The notes under the pieces: generated by a model
Databases searched by the model: none
The model's input: only the letters and a program-made list of their open reading frames with translations
Told to the model about the DNA's origin: nothing
Translations under genes and position numbers: made by a program
Source: SB21 sp964415295
GTDB lineage: Bacteria > CLD3 > SB21
Assembly (NCBI GenBank): GCA_964415295.1
Contig: CAYPYN010000006.1
Location: 248,001 to 312,000 of the forward strand
DNA length: 64,000 bases
Direction: 5' to 3'
Part shown: positions 17,366 to 26,133 of the stretch, piece after piece
Layout of the letters: every line of letters starts with the position of its first letter
Numbering within the stretch: position 1 is the stretch's first letter

Positions 17366-19516
17366 ATGAAAAAATGTCTATCTCTTTGGCTTCTTCTTTC
17401 CGGTCTTTCGTTGGTCCATGCCGACGAAGGCATGTATCCGATCAGCGAGATACGGAAATTGAATCTGCGCGCGCGCGGGCTTCAGATGGATGCGGAACAG
17501 ATATTCAGTATGGACAGTATCGGGTTGGCGCATGCGATCGTAAGAGTCGGAGGGTGTACGGGCTCGTTCGTTTCGGCCGAAGGATTGATCCTGACCAATC
17601 ATCATTGTGCGTTCGGCGCCGTGCAGAACGCCAGTTCTGTAGAAAACGACTACATCCGGGACGGTTTTCTGGCGAAATCTCGCGCGGAGGAGATTCCAGC
17701 CAAAGGTTATACAGCTCGCATTTTGGAATTGTATCGTGACGTCTCTGCCGAAGTAATGGGTGCGGTGGATGATTCGATGGAGTGGTCCCTGCGCAGCCGC
17801 ACCATTACAGCGAAAATGAGGTCGATCGCAGCGGCCGCCGAAAAACAAAATCCCGGAAAGAGCGCCGAAGTATCAGAAATGGTCATTGGCCAGCGGTATA
17901 TGCTATTTGTCTACGCGGTTCTTAGAGATATTCGTCTCGCATATGTGCCGCCAAGATCGATAGGTGAGTTCGGCGGCGAAGAGGACAACTGGGTTTGGCC
18001 GCGGCATACGGGCGATTTTTCTTTCATGCGTGCGTATGTGGCCCCGGACGGGAGCCCGGCCGCCTATTCTAAAGACAATGTACCTTACGTTCCGAAAAAG
18101 TATCTGAAGGTTCAATACGAAGGCGCCGATGAAAACGATTTCGTTTTTATTCTAGGTTACCCGGGAAGAACCTTTCGGCACCGCACGGCCGATTTTATGC
18201 ATTACGAAGAAAATGTGCGACTGCCTTATGTGTCGCAATTGTATGACTGGCAGATCTCCCAAATGGAAGCGATGGGCAAGGAAGATCACGCTACAGAGAT
18301 CCTTCTGGCCTCCAGGATCAAAAGCATGGCCAATGTTACTAAGAATTACAGAGGCAAACTGGTAGGAATGAAACGCATTTCACTGGTTGAACAGAAGAAG
18401 GAAACCGACATGAGTTTGCGGTCTTTTATAGAACAGAATGAGGCGCGCAGGCAGAAATTTGGCTCGGTCATAGACGATATCCGTAAGGTTTACGATGAGA
18501 TGACCGCAAAGGCTCCGTATGAGATGACCCTGGATTATATGTTGGCATCGTGCCGATTGCTTTCGGTCTATGCTCAGCTGAATACCGCCATTCTGCAGTT
18601 TCAGAAGCCGGATAGTCTTCGGCTTCCGGCTTATCAGGCTAGGAATTGGGAAACCACAAAACAAAAGATGGTGGATCTTTTCAAAGAGCATTACGAGCCG
18701 GCCGATCAGGTGTTTTTGACGGAAATGCTGTACCGCGCGTCGCAATTGCCCGCCGATCAGCGGATACGTCCGGTAGACGAATGGCTGAAAAACAAGAACA
18801 GCAGAGATAAAATAGCGGAGTCGGTTCGCAGCCTATACGACAAAGCCCGCGTGCGTTCATCGGCCGATCTGGAGAATTTACTGAAGAAAATGCCCGTCGC
18901 TCCGTCCAGCTTAAAGGACCCGATGATGGTTCTTGCACGCGGCCTAACAACTTTGGTCATTACTCTGAGAGAAACGCGCGAACGGCGCGAAGGGGCGCTT
19001 AATAAATTTTACGGTCTATATGCTGAAGCCAAACAGTTGCAGCAGAAAAGTGAATTTGTTCCGGACGCCAATCTGACCCTGCGTTTAACCTATGGGGCGA
19101 TTCGCGGTTATTCTCCGGCGGACGCCACGTACTATGCGCCGTTCACGACCGCCCCCGGTGTTGCGGATAAATCAACCGGTGTTGAGCCTTTTGATTCTCC
19201 GAAAAAACTTCTCGATCTTTTTAAAACAAAAGAATTCGGTCCGTTCAGGCACAAACGGTTGAATAACCTGCCGGTCGCCATGCTGTACAACACCGACACC
19301 ACGGGCGGAAATTCCGGCAGTCCGGTTCTTAATGCGAAGGGTGAATTGATCGGACTTAATTTTGACCGGACTTTCGAAGCCACGATCAACGACTATGCAT
19401 GGAGCGAGGATTACAGCCGTTCCATCGGCGTCGATATACGTTATGTGCTGTGGGTGACGTCACAGTTCGGCGGTGCAGGACACTTACTGCAGGAAATGAA
19501 TGTACCTCTTCAGTAG
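17366..19516 (+). CDS. S46 family dipeptidyl-peptidase, DPP11-like
   Basis: A 716-residue secreted serine peptidase with a signal peptide (about 1-19). The chymotrypsin-like catalytic residues are visible: H80 in LTNHHC, probably D217 in RHTGDFS, and S650 in GGNSGSPV. S46 enzymes release dipeptides from the N-terminus of peptides. The residue 18 positions after the catalytic serine is R668 (LNFDRTFE). The equivalent Arg673 of Porphyromonas DPP11 gives preference for Asp or Glu at P1, while DPP7 has Gly there, so an acidic preference is predicted. Periplasmic location fits peptide scavenging together with the M61 enzymes and the amino-acid importers nearby. Confidence 0.9.
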   Translation: MKKCLSLWLLLSGLSLVHADEGMYPISEIRKLNLRARGLQMDAEQIFSMDSIGLAHAIVRVGGCTGSFVSAEGLILTNHHCAFGAVQNASSVENDYIRDGFLAKSRAEEIPAKGYTARILELYRDVSAEVMGAVDDSMEWSLRSRTITAKMRSIAAAAEKQNPGKSAEVSEMVIGQRYMLFVYAVLRDIRLAYVPPRSIGEFGGEEDNWVWPRHTGDFSFMRAYVAPDGSPAAYSKDNVPYVPKKYLKVQYEGADENDFVFILGYPGRTFRHRTADFMHYEENVRLPYVSQLYDWQISQMEAMGKEDHATEILLASRIKSMANVTKNYRGKLVGMKRISLVEQKKETDMSLRSFIEQNEARRQKFGSVIDDIRKVYDEMTAKAPYEMTLDYMLASCRLLSVYAQLNTAILQFQKPDSLRLPAYQARNWETTKQKMVDLFKEHYEPADQVFLTEMLYRASQLPADQRIRPVDEWLKNKNSRDKIAESVRSLYDKARVRSSADLENLLKKMPVAPSSLKDPMMVLARGLTTLVITLRETRERREGALNKFYGLYAEAKQLQQKSEFVPDANLTLRLTYGAIRGYSPADATYYAPFTTAPGVADKSTGVEPFDSPKKLLDLFKTKEFGPFRHKRLNNLPVAMLYNTDTTGGNSGSPVLNAKGELIGLNFDRTFEATINDYAWSEDYSRSIGVDIRYVLWVTSQFGGAGHLLQEMNVPLQ

Positions 19517-19528
19517 CCATAAATATAG

Positions 19529-19601
19529 ACCGCGACGCGCAAAGATCGTAAAGCTGAAAAAACAGTTTTAAAAGAAATGCCGTCTTTGCGTTCTTTGCGG
19601 C
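19529..19601. repeat. AACCGCAAAG-type hairpin repeat
   Basis: The left arm is GACCGCGACGCGCAAAGATC and the right arm is GTCTTTGCGTTCTTTGCGGC. The right arm contains an in-frame ATG (19577) that would add ten residues (MPSLRSLRQK) to the following gene; those residues are simply translated repeat. Confidence 0.65.
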
Positions 19602-19606
19602 AAAAA

Positions 19607-21163
19607 ATGAATCCGATGTTATCACAAGTCATCAGCGCGACCACGTTTGGTATCGATGCGTTTATTGTCAAGGTGGAGACCCATCTAGAAGGTGCGGCCC
19701 CGCATTTTATTACCGTTGGTCTTCCCGATGGCGCCGTAAAGGAGAGTAAAGAACGCGTCAATGCGGCGATCAAGAATTCAGGTTTTACTTATCCGCTCAA
19801 ACGTATTACGGTCAATTTAGCTCCTGCCGATATCCGCAAAGAAGGTTCCGCTTTCGATCTGCCCATTGCAGTCGGAATTCTCGCCGCTGCAGGGCAAATA
19901 GAAAGCTCCATGCTGGAGCAGTTTGTCATACTCGGCGAACTCAGTCTCGACGGCAGTTTACGCCCGATCACCGGCGCTTTATCGATCTCAGTTAAAGCCA
20001 AGTCCGAGAAATTGCGCGGCCTGATCCTGCCGGCGGAAAATGCGAGTGAAGCCGCGATGACCACCGGTTTAGAAGTGTACGGTGTCCGGTCTCTGCAGGA
20101 AGCCGCTGCCTTGCTCAGCGGTGAATTGTCGATCGCACCGCACAAAGTGGATCTTGATGCGATCTTTGAATCCGATCACCGGCACGTCATAGATTTCATG
20201 GACGTGAAGGGACAGGAACATGCCAAACGCGCGCTGGAGATCGCGGCCGCCGGCGGACATAATATCATCATGATCGGTCCTCCCGGCAGCGGCAAGACCA
20301 TGCTGGCCAAACGGCTGCCCACGATCCTGCCCAATCTCACTCTGGACGAATCGCTCGAGACCACGAAGATCCATTCCGTGGCCGGACTGTTGGAAAAGAA
20401 CGAGGCTTTGATCACGACACGTCCGTACCGTTCTCCGCACCACACGATATCCGACGCCGGTTTGATCGGCGGGGGCCACATTCCGAAACCGGGGGAAGTG
20501 AGCCTGGCGCACCACGGGGTATTGTTCCTGGACGAGCTGCCGGAATTCAAGAAAAATGTTTTAGAAGTGATGCGCCAGCCGCTGGAGGATGGAAAGGTGA
20601 CCATCAGCCGGGCGGAGATATCGCTGACCTATCCGGCGAATTTTATGCTGGCCTGTGCGATGAACCCGTGTCCGTGCGGTTATCACGGCGACCCCAATAA
20701 TTCCTGCGCATGCACGCCGCCCATCATACAGCGGTACATGTCCAAAGTATCCGGCCCTTTGCTCGACCGCATCGACATACATATTGAATGTCCGGCGATC
20801 AAATACAACGAACTCGCCGGCGAGGCCACCGGAGAAAGATCATCGGTGATACGTGAACGCGTGATGAAAGCGAGGCAAGTACAAACAGAAAGATTTAAGA
20901 AGATATCCCATCACGGACGCAGGATTTTCTGCAATGCGGATATGGAGTCCAGAGAGATACGGCAATTCTGCCGGATCGACGATAGAAGTTCGGAGCTTAT
21001 GAAAATGGCGATCACCAAATTGGGATTGTCCGCCCGCGCGTACGACCGTATACTGAAAGTGGCGCGCACGATCGCCGACTGTTCCGCCAACGAATCCATA
21101 CGGCCGGAGCATGTGAGCGAAGCGATACAGTACCGGAGCCTCGACCGGCAGTATGAGTTCTGA
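19607..21163 (+). CDS. comM: YifB/ComM family Mg chelatase-like AAA+ ATPase
   Basis: A 518-residue protein in three parts: an N-terminal Lon-protease-like (ChlI-type) domain, an AAA+ core with Walker A IGPPGSGKTMLAKRLP, Walker B LFLDELPEF, and a C-terminal domain with the cysteine cluster PCPCGYHGDPNNSCAC. ComM is a hexameric helicase that promotes branch migration when foreign DNA is integrated during natural transformation. The start is most likely ATG 19607 or ATG 19616 (family proteins begin like MLSQVISATTFGIDAF); the ATG at 19577 lies inside a dispersed repeat. It converges on the next gene with a five-base gap. Confidence 0.9.
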   Translation: MNPMLSQVISATTFGIDAFIVKVETHLEGAAPHFITVGLPDGAVKESKERVNAAIKNSGFTYPLKRITVNLAPADIRKEGSAFDLPIAVGILAAAGQIESSMLEQFVILGELSLDGSLRPITGALSISVKAKSEKLRGLILPAENASEAAMTTGLEVYGVRSLQEAAALLSGELSIAPHKVDLDAIFESDHRHVIDFMDVKGQEHAKRALEIAAAGGHNIIMIGPPGSGKTMLAKRLPTILPNLTLDESLETTKIHSVAGLLEKNEALITTRPYRSPHHTISDAGLIGGGHIPKPGEVSLAHHGVLFLDELPEFKKNVLEVMRQPLEDGKVTISRAEISLTYPANFMLACAMNPCPCGYHGDPNNSCACTPPIIQRYMSKVSGPLLDRIDIHIECPAIKYNELAGEATGERSSVIRERVMKARQVQTERFKKISHHGRRIFCNADMESREIRQFCRIDDRSSELMKMAITKLGLSARAYDRILKVARTIADCSANESIRPEHVSEAIQYRSLDRQYEF

Positions 21164-21168
21164 TCGTT

Positions 21169-22755
21169 TTACTTCACGACCACCTTGTCTCCCACCGAAA
21201 CCGGATCCTTCTCTTTCTTGATCATTTTAGCCGATGTCATTTTTTCCTGAACATCGGTGATCACATATTCGCCCAGCCGAGTGATTTTCTTTCCCAGCAT
21301 TTCTTTGGTAACCGGATGAAGGATCGCATCGCCCTCGCGGTACACCATGATCTTCATTCCCTTCCGGATCTTTTTTGAGGCTCCGATGTCCACCATGGCG
21401 TCCTCTTCACCATCCACGTGAACGATCATACCTAGAGTCAACGGCAGATCGTTGTAGATATTGACGGCCAGTTGCGCCGCGGCATCGTCCAGATGGGCCA
21501 AGTTCAGACTGGGCAGTTTAACGTCCGTCGAAGCAATAGTCTCACCGGTGGTTACATCTACCACACGCGCATGGCTTGTGTAAGTAGCGTCGGAACTCTT
21601 GATATTCGCAATGACGATCGCGTCCGCGCCGGCCAGCATGCCGACTTTCACGGCATTGTCCGGATCTACAAAATCGGTCATCTGGAAGTCCTGTTCGCGG
21701 ATCACCTTATCGATGGCCCCGCGTTCGGCCACACGGAATCGGCGCAGCTGCACGAGCGTGGTAATTACTTTCTCTGTCAGAATGGCTTTGACGTCGTCGT
21801 CGCCCGTTCCTTCAAAAGGGAGTACGGCCAGTGTCAGACGGGAACCGACCTGAGGAATGATAGCCGGGTCGTATAATAAGGCATCGGCGGGGATCATGCC
21901 CCCGTATTTATTCGCATTCGCCGCCGCAAGTTTCTTATTGAGTTCAATCCTGCTTTTTTCTTCATCCAGCTTGCGCTTTTCTTCGGCGAATTTCTTTTGG
22001 TCCTCTTCGGCTTTGCGGCGAAGAGCGTCTTCTTCAGCGATACGTCTTTGTTCGGTCTCGGCGTCCTCTTTGGCTTTGCGTTCTTTTTCCGCGGCCAGCC
22101 GAGCTTCGCGCTCACGGGCTTCTTTTTCGAGTTTTTCTCTTTCCGCTTTGTTCTTCGCTTCCTTGGCAATACGATCCGCTATCTCTTCAGCTTCACGTGC
22201 GATCCGTTCGCGTTCGGCGCGCTCCCGTTTCTCTTTTTCTTCGCGTTCCCGTTTGATTTTATCCGCTCTGATCTTTTCGGCTTTGATCCTTTCCTCTTCC
22301 GCCTTGGCGATCCTTTCCTCTTCCGCCTTAATCGCTTTCTCCTTTTCAGCCATTTCCTCACGTAACTTTTTGGCCTTGGCATCCGCATCCGCCCTCAGGG
22401 CCGCAAAATCGATGCTGGAAAGCTTTTTCAGATATTCTTTGGTGCGGGAGGTGTTCTTATAGCCTGCCGACAGATCCAGTTCCCGTTTTGCATTTTCAAA
22501 TTCACCCAAGTGATAATACGCGATGCCCATCTCTCGGTGAGGATAATACTCGATAAAACGGGTGCCGTAAGTTCGCTTGTTATTACGATCCTCGTACTCG
22601 AGCGAAGCCGCGCTCTTGAATTCCTCGATCGCACGGAGCCAGTCCTTTTTCTCCATGTAGGCAACACCGTTGTCGTAATAGTCGTAGAACCGGTCTTGGG
22701 CAAACAAACCGGATGTGAGCGAAAGGCAAAAATGGAGAAGCAATAATTTACGCAT
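21169..22755 (-). CDS. secreted TPR - coiled coil - CsgG-domain protein
   Basis: A 528-residue envelope protein with a signal peptide (about 1-19). Residues about 25-105 carry TPR-like repeats (GVAYMEKKDWLRAIEEF, GIAYYHLGEFENAKREL). Residues about 115-285 form a very long Lys/Glu/Arg-rich coiled coil. The C-terminal part (about 300-500) resembles the CsgG/FlgO N-terminal fold: LAVLPFEGTGDD, FRVAERGAIDKVIREQ, GADAIVIANI and ARVVDVTTGE. Such domains assemble at the outer membrane in secretion of curli or as flagellar accessory factors. Here the coiled coil could span the periplasm. Function is unknown. Two other CsgG-type genes lie at 49956-53705 with the reverse domain order. Confidence 0.8.
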   Translation of the reverse strand: MRKLLLLHFCLSLTSGLFAQDRFYDYYDNGVAYMEKKDWLRAIEEFKSAASLEYEDRNNKRTYGTRFIEYYPHREMGIAYYHLGEFENAKRELDLSAGYKNTSRTKEYLKKLSSIDFAALRADADAKAKKLREEMAEKEKAIKAEEERIAKAEEERIKAEKIRADKIKREREEKEKRERAERERIAREAEEIADRIAKEAKNKAEREKLEKEAREREARLAAEKERKAKEDAETEQRRIAEEDALRRKAEEDQKKFAEEKRKLDEEKSRIELNKKLAAANANKYGGMIPADALLYDPAIIPQVGSRLTLAVLPFEGTGDDDVKAILTEKVITTLVQLRRFRVAERGAIDKVIREQDFQMTDFVDPDNAVKVGMLAGADAIVIANIKSSDATYTSHARVVDVTTGETIASTDVKLPSLNLAHLDDAAAQLAVNIYNDLPLTLGMIVHVDGEEDAMVDIGASKKIRKGMKIMVYREGDAILHPVTKEMLGKKITRLGEYVITDVQEKMTSAKMIKKEKDPVSVGDKVVVK

Positions 22756-22784
22756 GGGCTGCTATTCCTGTTTGTTTAAGAGAA

Positions 22785-23630
22785 TTAATCTACGGCTACC
22801 CAGTCACCCATAGTTTTCTTGTATTTGAAACCCGCAAGATCAAGATACATGGTAAGATAACCTATCATAGGGTCTTGAATCGATTCATCGTATTCAGCTT
22901 CAAAGGTCAAATTCAAATCATATTTAAGATTGTTATTTGAATATTTTAATGTTCCGCTTCCGGTTGTTGTGCCATAGTGTTCGGACTGAAATACCTGATC
23001 CAAGGAGAACCGTGCTTCAACGTTATTTGTATTACCAGAAGTTTTACTGATGAATTTGAAATGGGTTTCATAATGAACAGACAGGTTCATGTCGCTCAAT
23101 TGAGTTAAGGATAAAAAAGGCATCTCTTCAACTGAGGTAACCACAGAGTCATAGCTTTGATTAGATATAGTTGATCCTGTTGATATCCAGGTTGTTACAT
23201 TTTCCTGATAATTTGACAATTCATATCTGAATTCATATACAGGTTGCGAAGGAAGACCGTTGAGCCCATGAGGTGAACCGGAGTAATATTCTTTTGAAAT
23301 TTGCACACTGTTGGAGGTTTTGGTAGAATCCGCATATGGTACCGACACCGAGACGATACGTTTAAAATGTCCCGCCGCAGGGTCGTACGTGTAAAATTCT
23401 TTTTGTCTTTCAATCCTATTAAAGTAGCTGGAGTCGTAACTAAATACATGAGGTGTTGCAGCATTTTCCAGTTGATTGAATGCAAAGCCTTGCCCATTCA
23501 CATAATCCATGATCTCATTAGCTTCTTCGCGTGAAGCCAGTTTGGTGATGAATTCACTGCCATCGCCTTCGGTAGTGCAGGCATTGATTCCCAGGCTGAA
23601 AAAAGCAAACGCGCCGATAAGTTTTTTCAC
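22785..23630 (-). CDS. uncharacterised lipoprotein-like secreted protein (paralogue 1)
   Basis: A 281-residue protein that I do not recognise. It begins at a GTG with a good AAGGAG site and has a short signal peptide ending in INAC, a borderline lipobox, then TTEGDGSEFITKLASREEAN. The segment ITKxASREEAN recurs in the next gene. The remainder is rich in Ser, Thr, Tyr and Asn with alternating hydrophobic residues, suggesting a beta-rich domain. It has lower GC than the flanking genes. Its place beside a PorV/FadL-like barrel suggests an outer-membrane location. No function is proposed. Confidence 0.7.
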   Translation of the reverse strand: MKKLIGAFAFFSLGINACTTEGDGSEFITKLASREEANEIMDYVNGQGFAFNQLENAATPHVFSYDSSYFNRIERQKEFYTYDPAAGHFKRIVSVSVPYADSTKTSNSVQISKEYYSGSPHGLNGLPSQPVYEFRYELSNYQENVTTWISTGSTISNQSYDSVVTSVEEMPFLSLTQLSDMNLSVHYETHFKFISKTSGNTNNVEARFSLDQVFQSEHYGTTTGSGTLKYSNNNLKYDLNLTFEAEYDESIQDPMIGYLTMYLDLAGFKYKKTMGDWVAVD

Positions 23631-23652
23631 AGTTTCTTTCTCCTTTGGCTTT

Positions 23653-24525
23653 CTAAAAATCCAATTCGTAGGGGGTCCATGTGAATGTGTTTGAATTGAG
23701 CATGTAGCCGTAACCGCCGAAGTCGAGATAATAAGCTACATCAATAAGGAAATTGGAACCGACCCTTGGCGTGACCACGAGTTTGAAACGCACGTTCACA
23801 TTCATGTCCAGATCGTCAACCGGTTCATTGAGATAATTTGTGCCGTTGAAGTAGATCACGCGGGCTTTCACCTTTCCGCCGATCACGGCAGAACCGTTGC
23901 GCCAGTTAGTCATGGTAGCCGATCCGGACATATTGGCCTCAAAATCCGTTTGGCCGATGCTGTAGGATGAATGGTAGATACGGCGGACCGCTCCGGAACA
24001 GGAAAGGGGGAGACTAAGTACTTTGCCCGAGAAGACGCTGTCGTAGGGGAAAGAGGCGACGTTCACGTAGACCGAATCGTAATAACTGTATTCCGAGTCA
24101 CCGTCGTCCTGACCGTATTCGAGCATATTGGTCTTTTTGAGGTTGATCACCGACGCCGTCGGCAAACCGTTCGCATCGTGCGGGGTAATCTGAACCTTTT
24201 CCCGGGATCTCGAATATAGTGCGGGGAATGCGGGGGCCGGATCCGTGTAAGACGTACTGAGCGTGTTGCTTGAACTGTTATAATTGTAGAATGCGAACAT
24301 TTTGAATTGATTGGAGTCCACATACTGATTGAGCATCATACCCTGAGCAGTCAACGCGGCATCAACAAAAGGAGAGGTCAGATCGTAATCCTGAAGAATA
24401 CTATTCGCTTCTTCGCGGCTGGCGATCTTGGTAATAAGTCCGCTTCCGGATCCCGGGGAAGTACAGGAATTAACAGGTACATAGATACTGACGATTGTAA
24501 CCGCCGAGAGAACAAGTCTCTTCAT
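23653..24525 (-). CDS. uncharacterised lipoprotein-like secreted protein (paralogue 2)
   Basis: A 290-residue paralogue of the gene 22 bases downstream of it. The signal peptide ends in VNSC, another weak lipobox, followed by TSPGSGSGLITKIASREEAN, which aligns with the neighbour. The C-terminal parts also align loosely (both have a DLAGFKY/DFGGYGY-like element near the end). The body looks beta-rich and holds only the lipobox cysteine plus one more. The pair and the barrel protein upstream of it read as one minus-strand operon. Function unknown. Confidence 0.7.
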   Translation of the reverse strand: MKRLVLSAVTIVSIYVPVNSCTSPGSGSGLITKIASREEANSILQDYDLTSPFVDAALTAQGMMLNQYVDSNQFKMFAFYNYNSSSNTLSTSYTDPAPAFPALYSRSREKVQITPHDANGLPTASVINLKKTNMLEYGQDDGDSEYSYYDSVYVNVASFPYDSVFSGKVLSLPLSCSGAVRRIYHSSYSIGQTDFEANMSGSATMTNWRNGSAVIGGKVKARVIYFNGTNYLNEPVDDLDMNVNVRFKLVVTPRVGSNFLIDVAYYLDFGGYGYMLNSNTFTWTPYELDF

Positions 24526-24573
24526 GTCTTTTTCCTTATGATTTGTTCAGAATTAATTTCAATGGAATCGCAA

Positions 24574-25536
24574 TCATTCAAAGTACACGATCGCCGAAGC
24601 CATGATCACATTGGTATTGCCGATATCCGCATTAATCAAGTGCGTAAAGGTTGCGTCAAGGGCCAATCGTTTGAGAATCAACCCGGAACCGCCCGAAAAT
24701 CCTTTGGATGTCTCACCGCCGAAAGGCTGCGGTACGGTTCGGAATCCGCCTCGAACAGGGATCACAAAGTTATCCGTGACTAAAAGATATTCGCCTCCGG
24801 CGCGGAACTGCATCGTGCTTTTGCCTCCTTCGATAGAACTGAAGTCGCGCCATTCGATATCCGAAGCCACGGTGATATTTTCACCGATACGGTAAGAAAC
24901 GCCCAGACCATACATCCATGGTAATTTGAAGTCTTCGATGGGTTCGGCACCGGAGCTTCGTGCGACAGCTCCTATTTTAAGGGGAATCGGATTAGCGAGA
25001 CCGTTCAGATCGGCCATGATACCGACGACACCATTGATTCCTTTTGATTTTTCCTCGAACGGAAATCCCTGAAAATCATACTTGACGCTGCCAAACCATT
25101 TATTGACAACGGCTCCGGCCGAAAATACGGGTGTTAACTTATAGGCGGCACCGATGGAAATCGTCTGAGCGCCGCCTTTGCTTTCAAAACCGCCGCCGAT
25201 ATCGAAGGTGAAATCGATCTGCTCCTGATAGACACCGGCCACGACGAAGGAGCGCGTAATGGGATAGGCCACGCTGGCGAAATTGATCTTGGCATGGCTA
25301 CCGGAAGCTTCAGAAACCATACGGCCGACGCCCGAAATTTCCGGCCGACGAAGCTGGGTCAATCCGCCCGGGTTCCATACCACAGCCGTAGCATCGTCGG
25401 AAATTCCGATAAAGGCTTGTCCGAATCCTTCGGCGCGTGCGCCGCTGCCGGACAAATTGAGATCGAACGCCTGGGCCTGGAGCCGTGACCCCACAAAGAA
25501 CAAGGTGACAATGAAAAGAGAAATGATGAGACGCAT
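24574..25536 (-). CDS. PorV/FadL-like outer-membrane barrel protein
   Basis: A 320-residue protein with a signal peptide (about 1-22) and a start FDLNLSGSGARAEGFGQAFIG followed by DDATAVVWNPGGL. This N-terminal stretch is typical of the UPF0164/PorV/FadL-like family of outer-membrane beta-barrels, in which G-A-R-A-x-G-x-G-x-A-F and W-N-P-A/G-G are hallmarks. The remainder alternates hydrophobic and polar residues and ends in an aromatic (VYFE). PorV acts in type IX secretion in Bacteroidota, but many relatives have unknown roles, so a general barrel call is safer. A strong CGGAGG site precedes the ATG. Confidence 0.75.
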   Translation of the reverse strand: MRLIISLFIVTLFFVGSRLQAQAFDLNLSGSGARAEGFGQAFIGISDDATAVVWNPGGLTQLRRPEISGVGRMVSEASGSHAKINFASVAYPITRSFVVAGVYQEQIDFTFDIGGGFESKGGAQTISIGAAYKLTPVFSAGAVVNKWFGSVKYDFQGFPFEEKSKGINGVVGIMADLNGLANPIPLKIGAVARSSGAEPIEDFKLPWMYGLGVSYRIGENITVASDIEWRDFSSIEGGKSTMQFRAGGEYLLVTDNFVIPVRGGFRTVPQPFGGETSKGFSGGSGLILKRLALDATFTHLINADIGNTNVIMASAIVYFE

Positions 25537-25743
25537 GATAACCTCCGTTTATTTATACATATAGACACAAGATATTGCGTAGTTAAGCGCAATTCTGCCT
25601 TCGGGTCATAGGGCCCTGTGACGGTGCGAACGATCTTTAATGTATCGAAACAGGGAAACAAAAAAATGTATGCGAATTTGAATTTGAAATGCAAGGATTT
25701 TCGTCGTGTGCCAAAAGATAGGTATTATTACTGATGCGGGATC

Positions 25744-25772
25744 TTGCAACTGGTTTCGGATGTTTCTATCTT
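25744..25772 (+). promoter_or_regulatory. promoter of the small CBU_0592-like gene
   Basis: TTGCAA (25744-25749) and TATCTT (25767-25772) are separated by 17 bp and lie 36 bases before the ATG at 25808. The rest of the 271-base divergent gap has no recognisable gene. Confidence 0.45.
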
Positions 25773-25807
25773 GATGCGGATAAAAAACCTTTTGACAGGT
25801 AAAAAAA

Positions 25808-26035
25808 ATGGATATCCCCATTCTTACCGGCTCCGTAGGCGTTGGTCTGCTGCTGATCGCTTTCTTTCTCAACGTGGCCAAAAAGATTTCGGCCGACAGC
25901 CCGGCCTATATCTGGCTTAATATTTTCGGTGCGGCCATTTCGTGTTACGCTTCCTACCTCATCGACTACTGGCCGTTTGTTATCCTCGAAGGAACGTGGG
26001 CCGTTGTTGCCTGCGCCGCGCTCATCAGGAAATAG
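25808..26035 (+). CDS. small CBU_0592-like membrane protein
   Basis: A 75-residue protein with two or three hydrophobic segments (about 5-25, 37-52 and 54-72). The end, FVILEGTWAVVACAALIRK, matches the family named after Coxiella CBU_0592, whose members have a conserved EGTW motif near the C-terminus. The function of the family is unknown. AGG in GACAGGT lies about ten bases before the ATG. It stands alone between a divergent barrel gene and the ArsR module. Confidence 0.75.
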   Translation: MDIPILTGSVGVGLLLIAFFLNVAKKISADSPAYIWLNIFGAAISCYASYLIDYWPFVILEGTWAVVACAALIRK

Positions 26036-26074
26036 AATTCCAAGTCTCTCCAACAAAAAAAGTCGAAAAAAGAC

Positions 26075-26103
26075 TTGCGCAACCAAGTAGTTTCGCTTAT
26101 ATT
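26075..26103 (+). promoter_or_regulatory. promoter and likely ArsR operator of the ArsR-SRPBCC module
   Basis: TTGCGC (26075-26080) and TATATT (26098-26103) are 17 bp apart, about 30 bases before the ArsR ATG. The spacer contains the near-palindrome AACCAAGTAGTT (26081-26092, AAC and GTT ends mirrored), well placed for an autorepressor to block RNA polymerase. A related word, GCAACCAGATCATTGC, follows the -10 element. Confidence 0.5.
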
Positions 26104-26133
26104 GCAACCAGATCATTGCATAATATTACCATT

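Noticed and set aside
21857..22462. Serine/phenylalanine-rich plus-strand frame of 201 codons
   Set aside because: It is the antisense of the Lys/Glu coiled coil of the CsgG-type protein (AAG/GAA codons read backwards as CTT/TTC).
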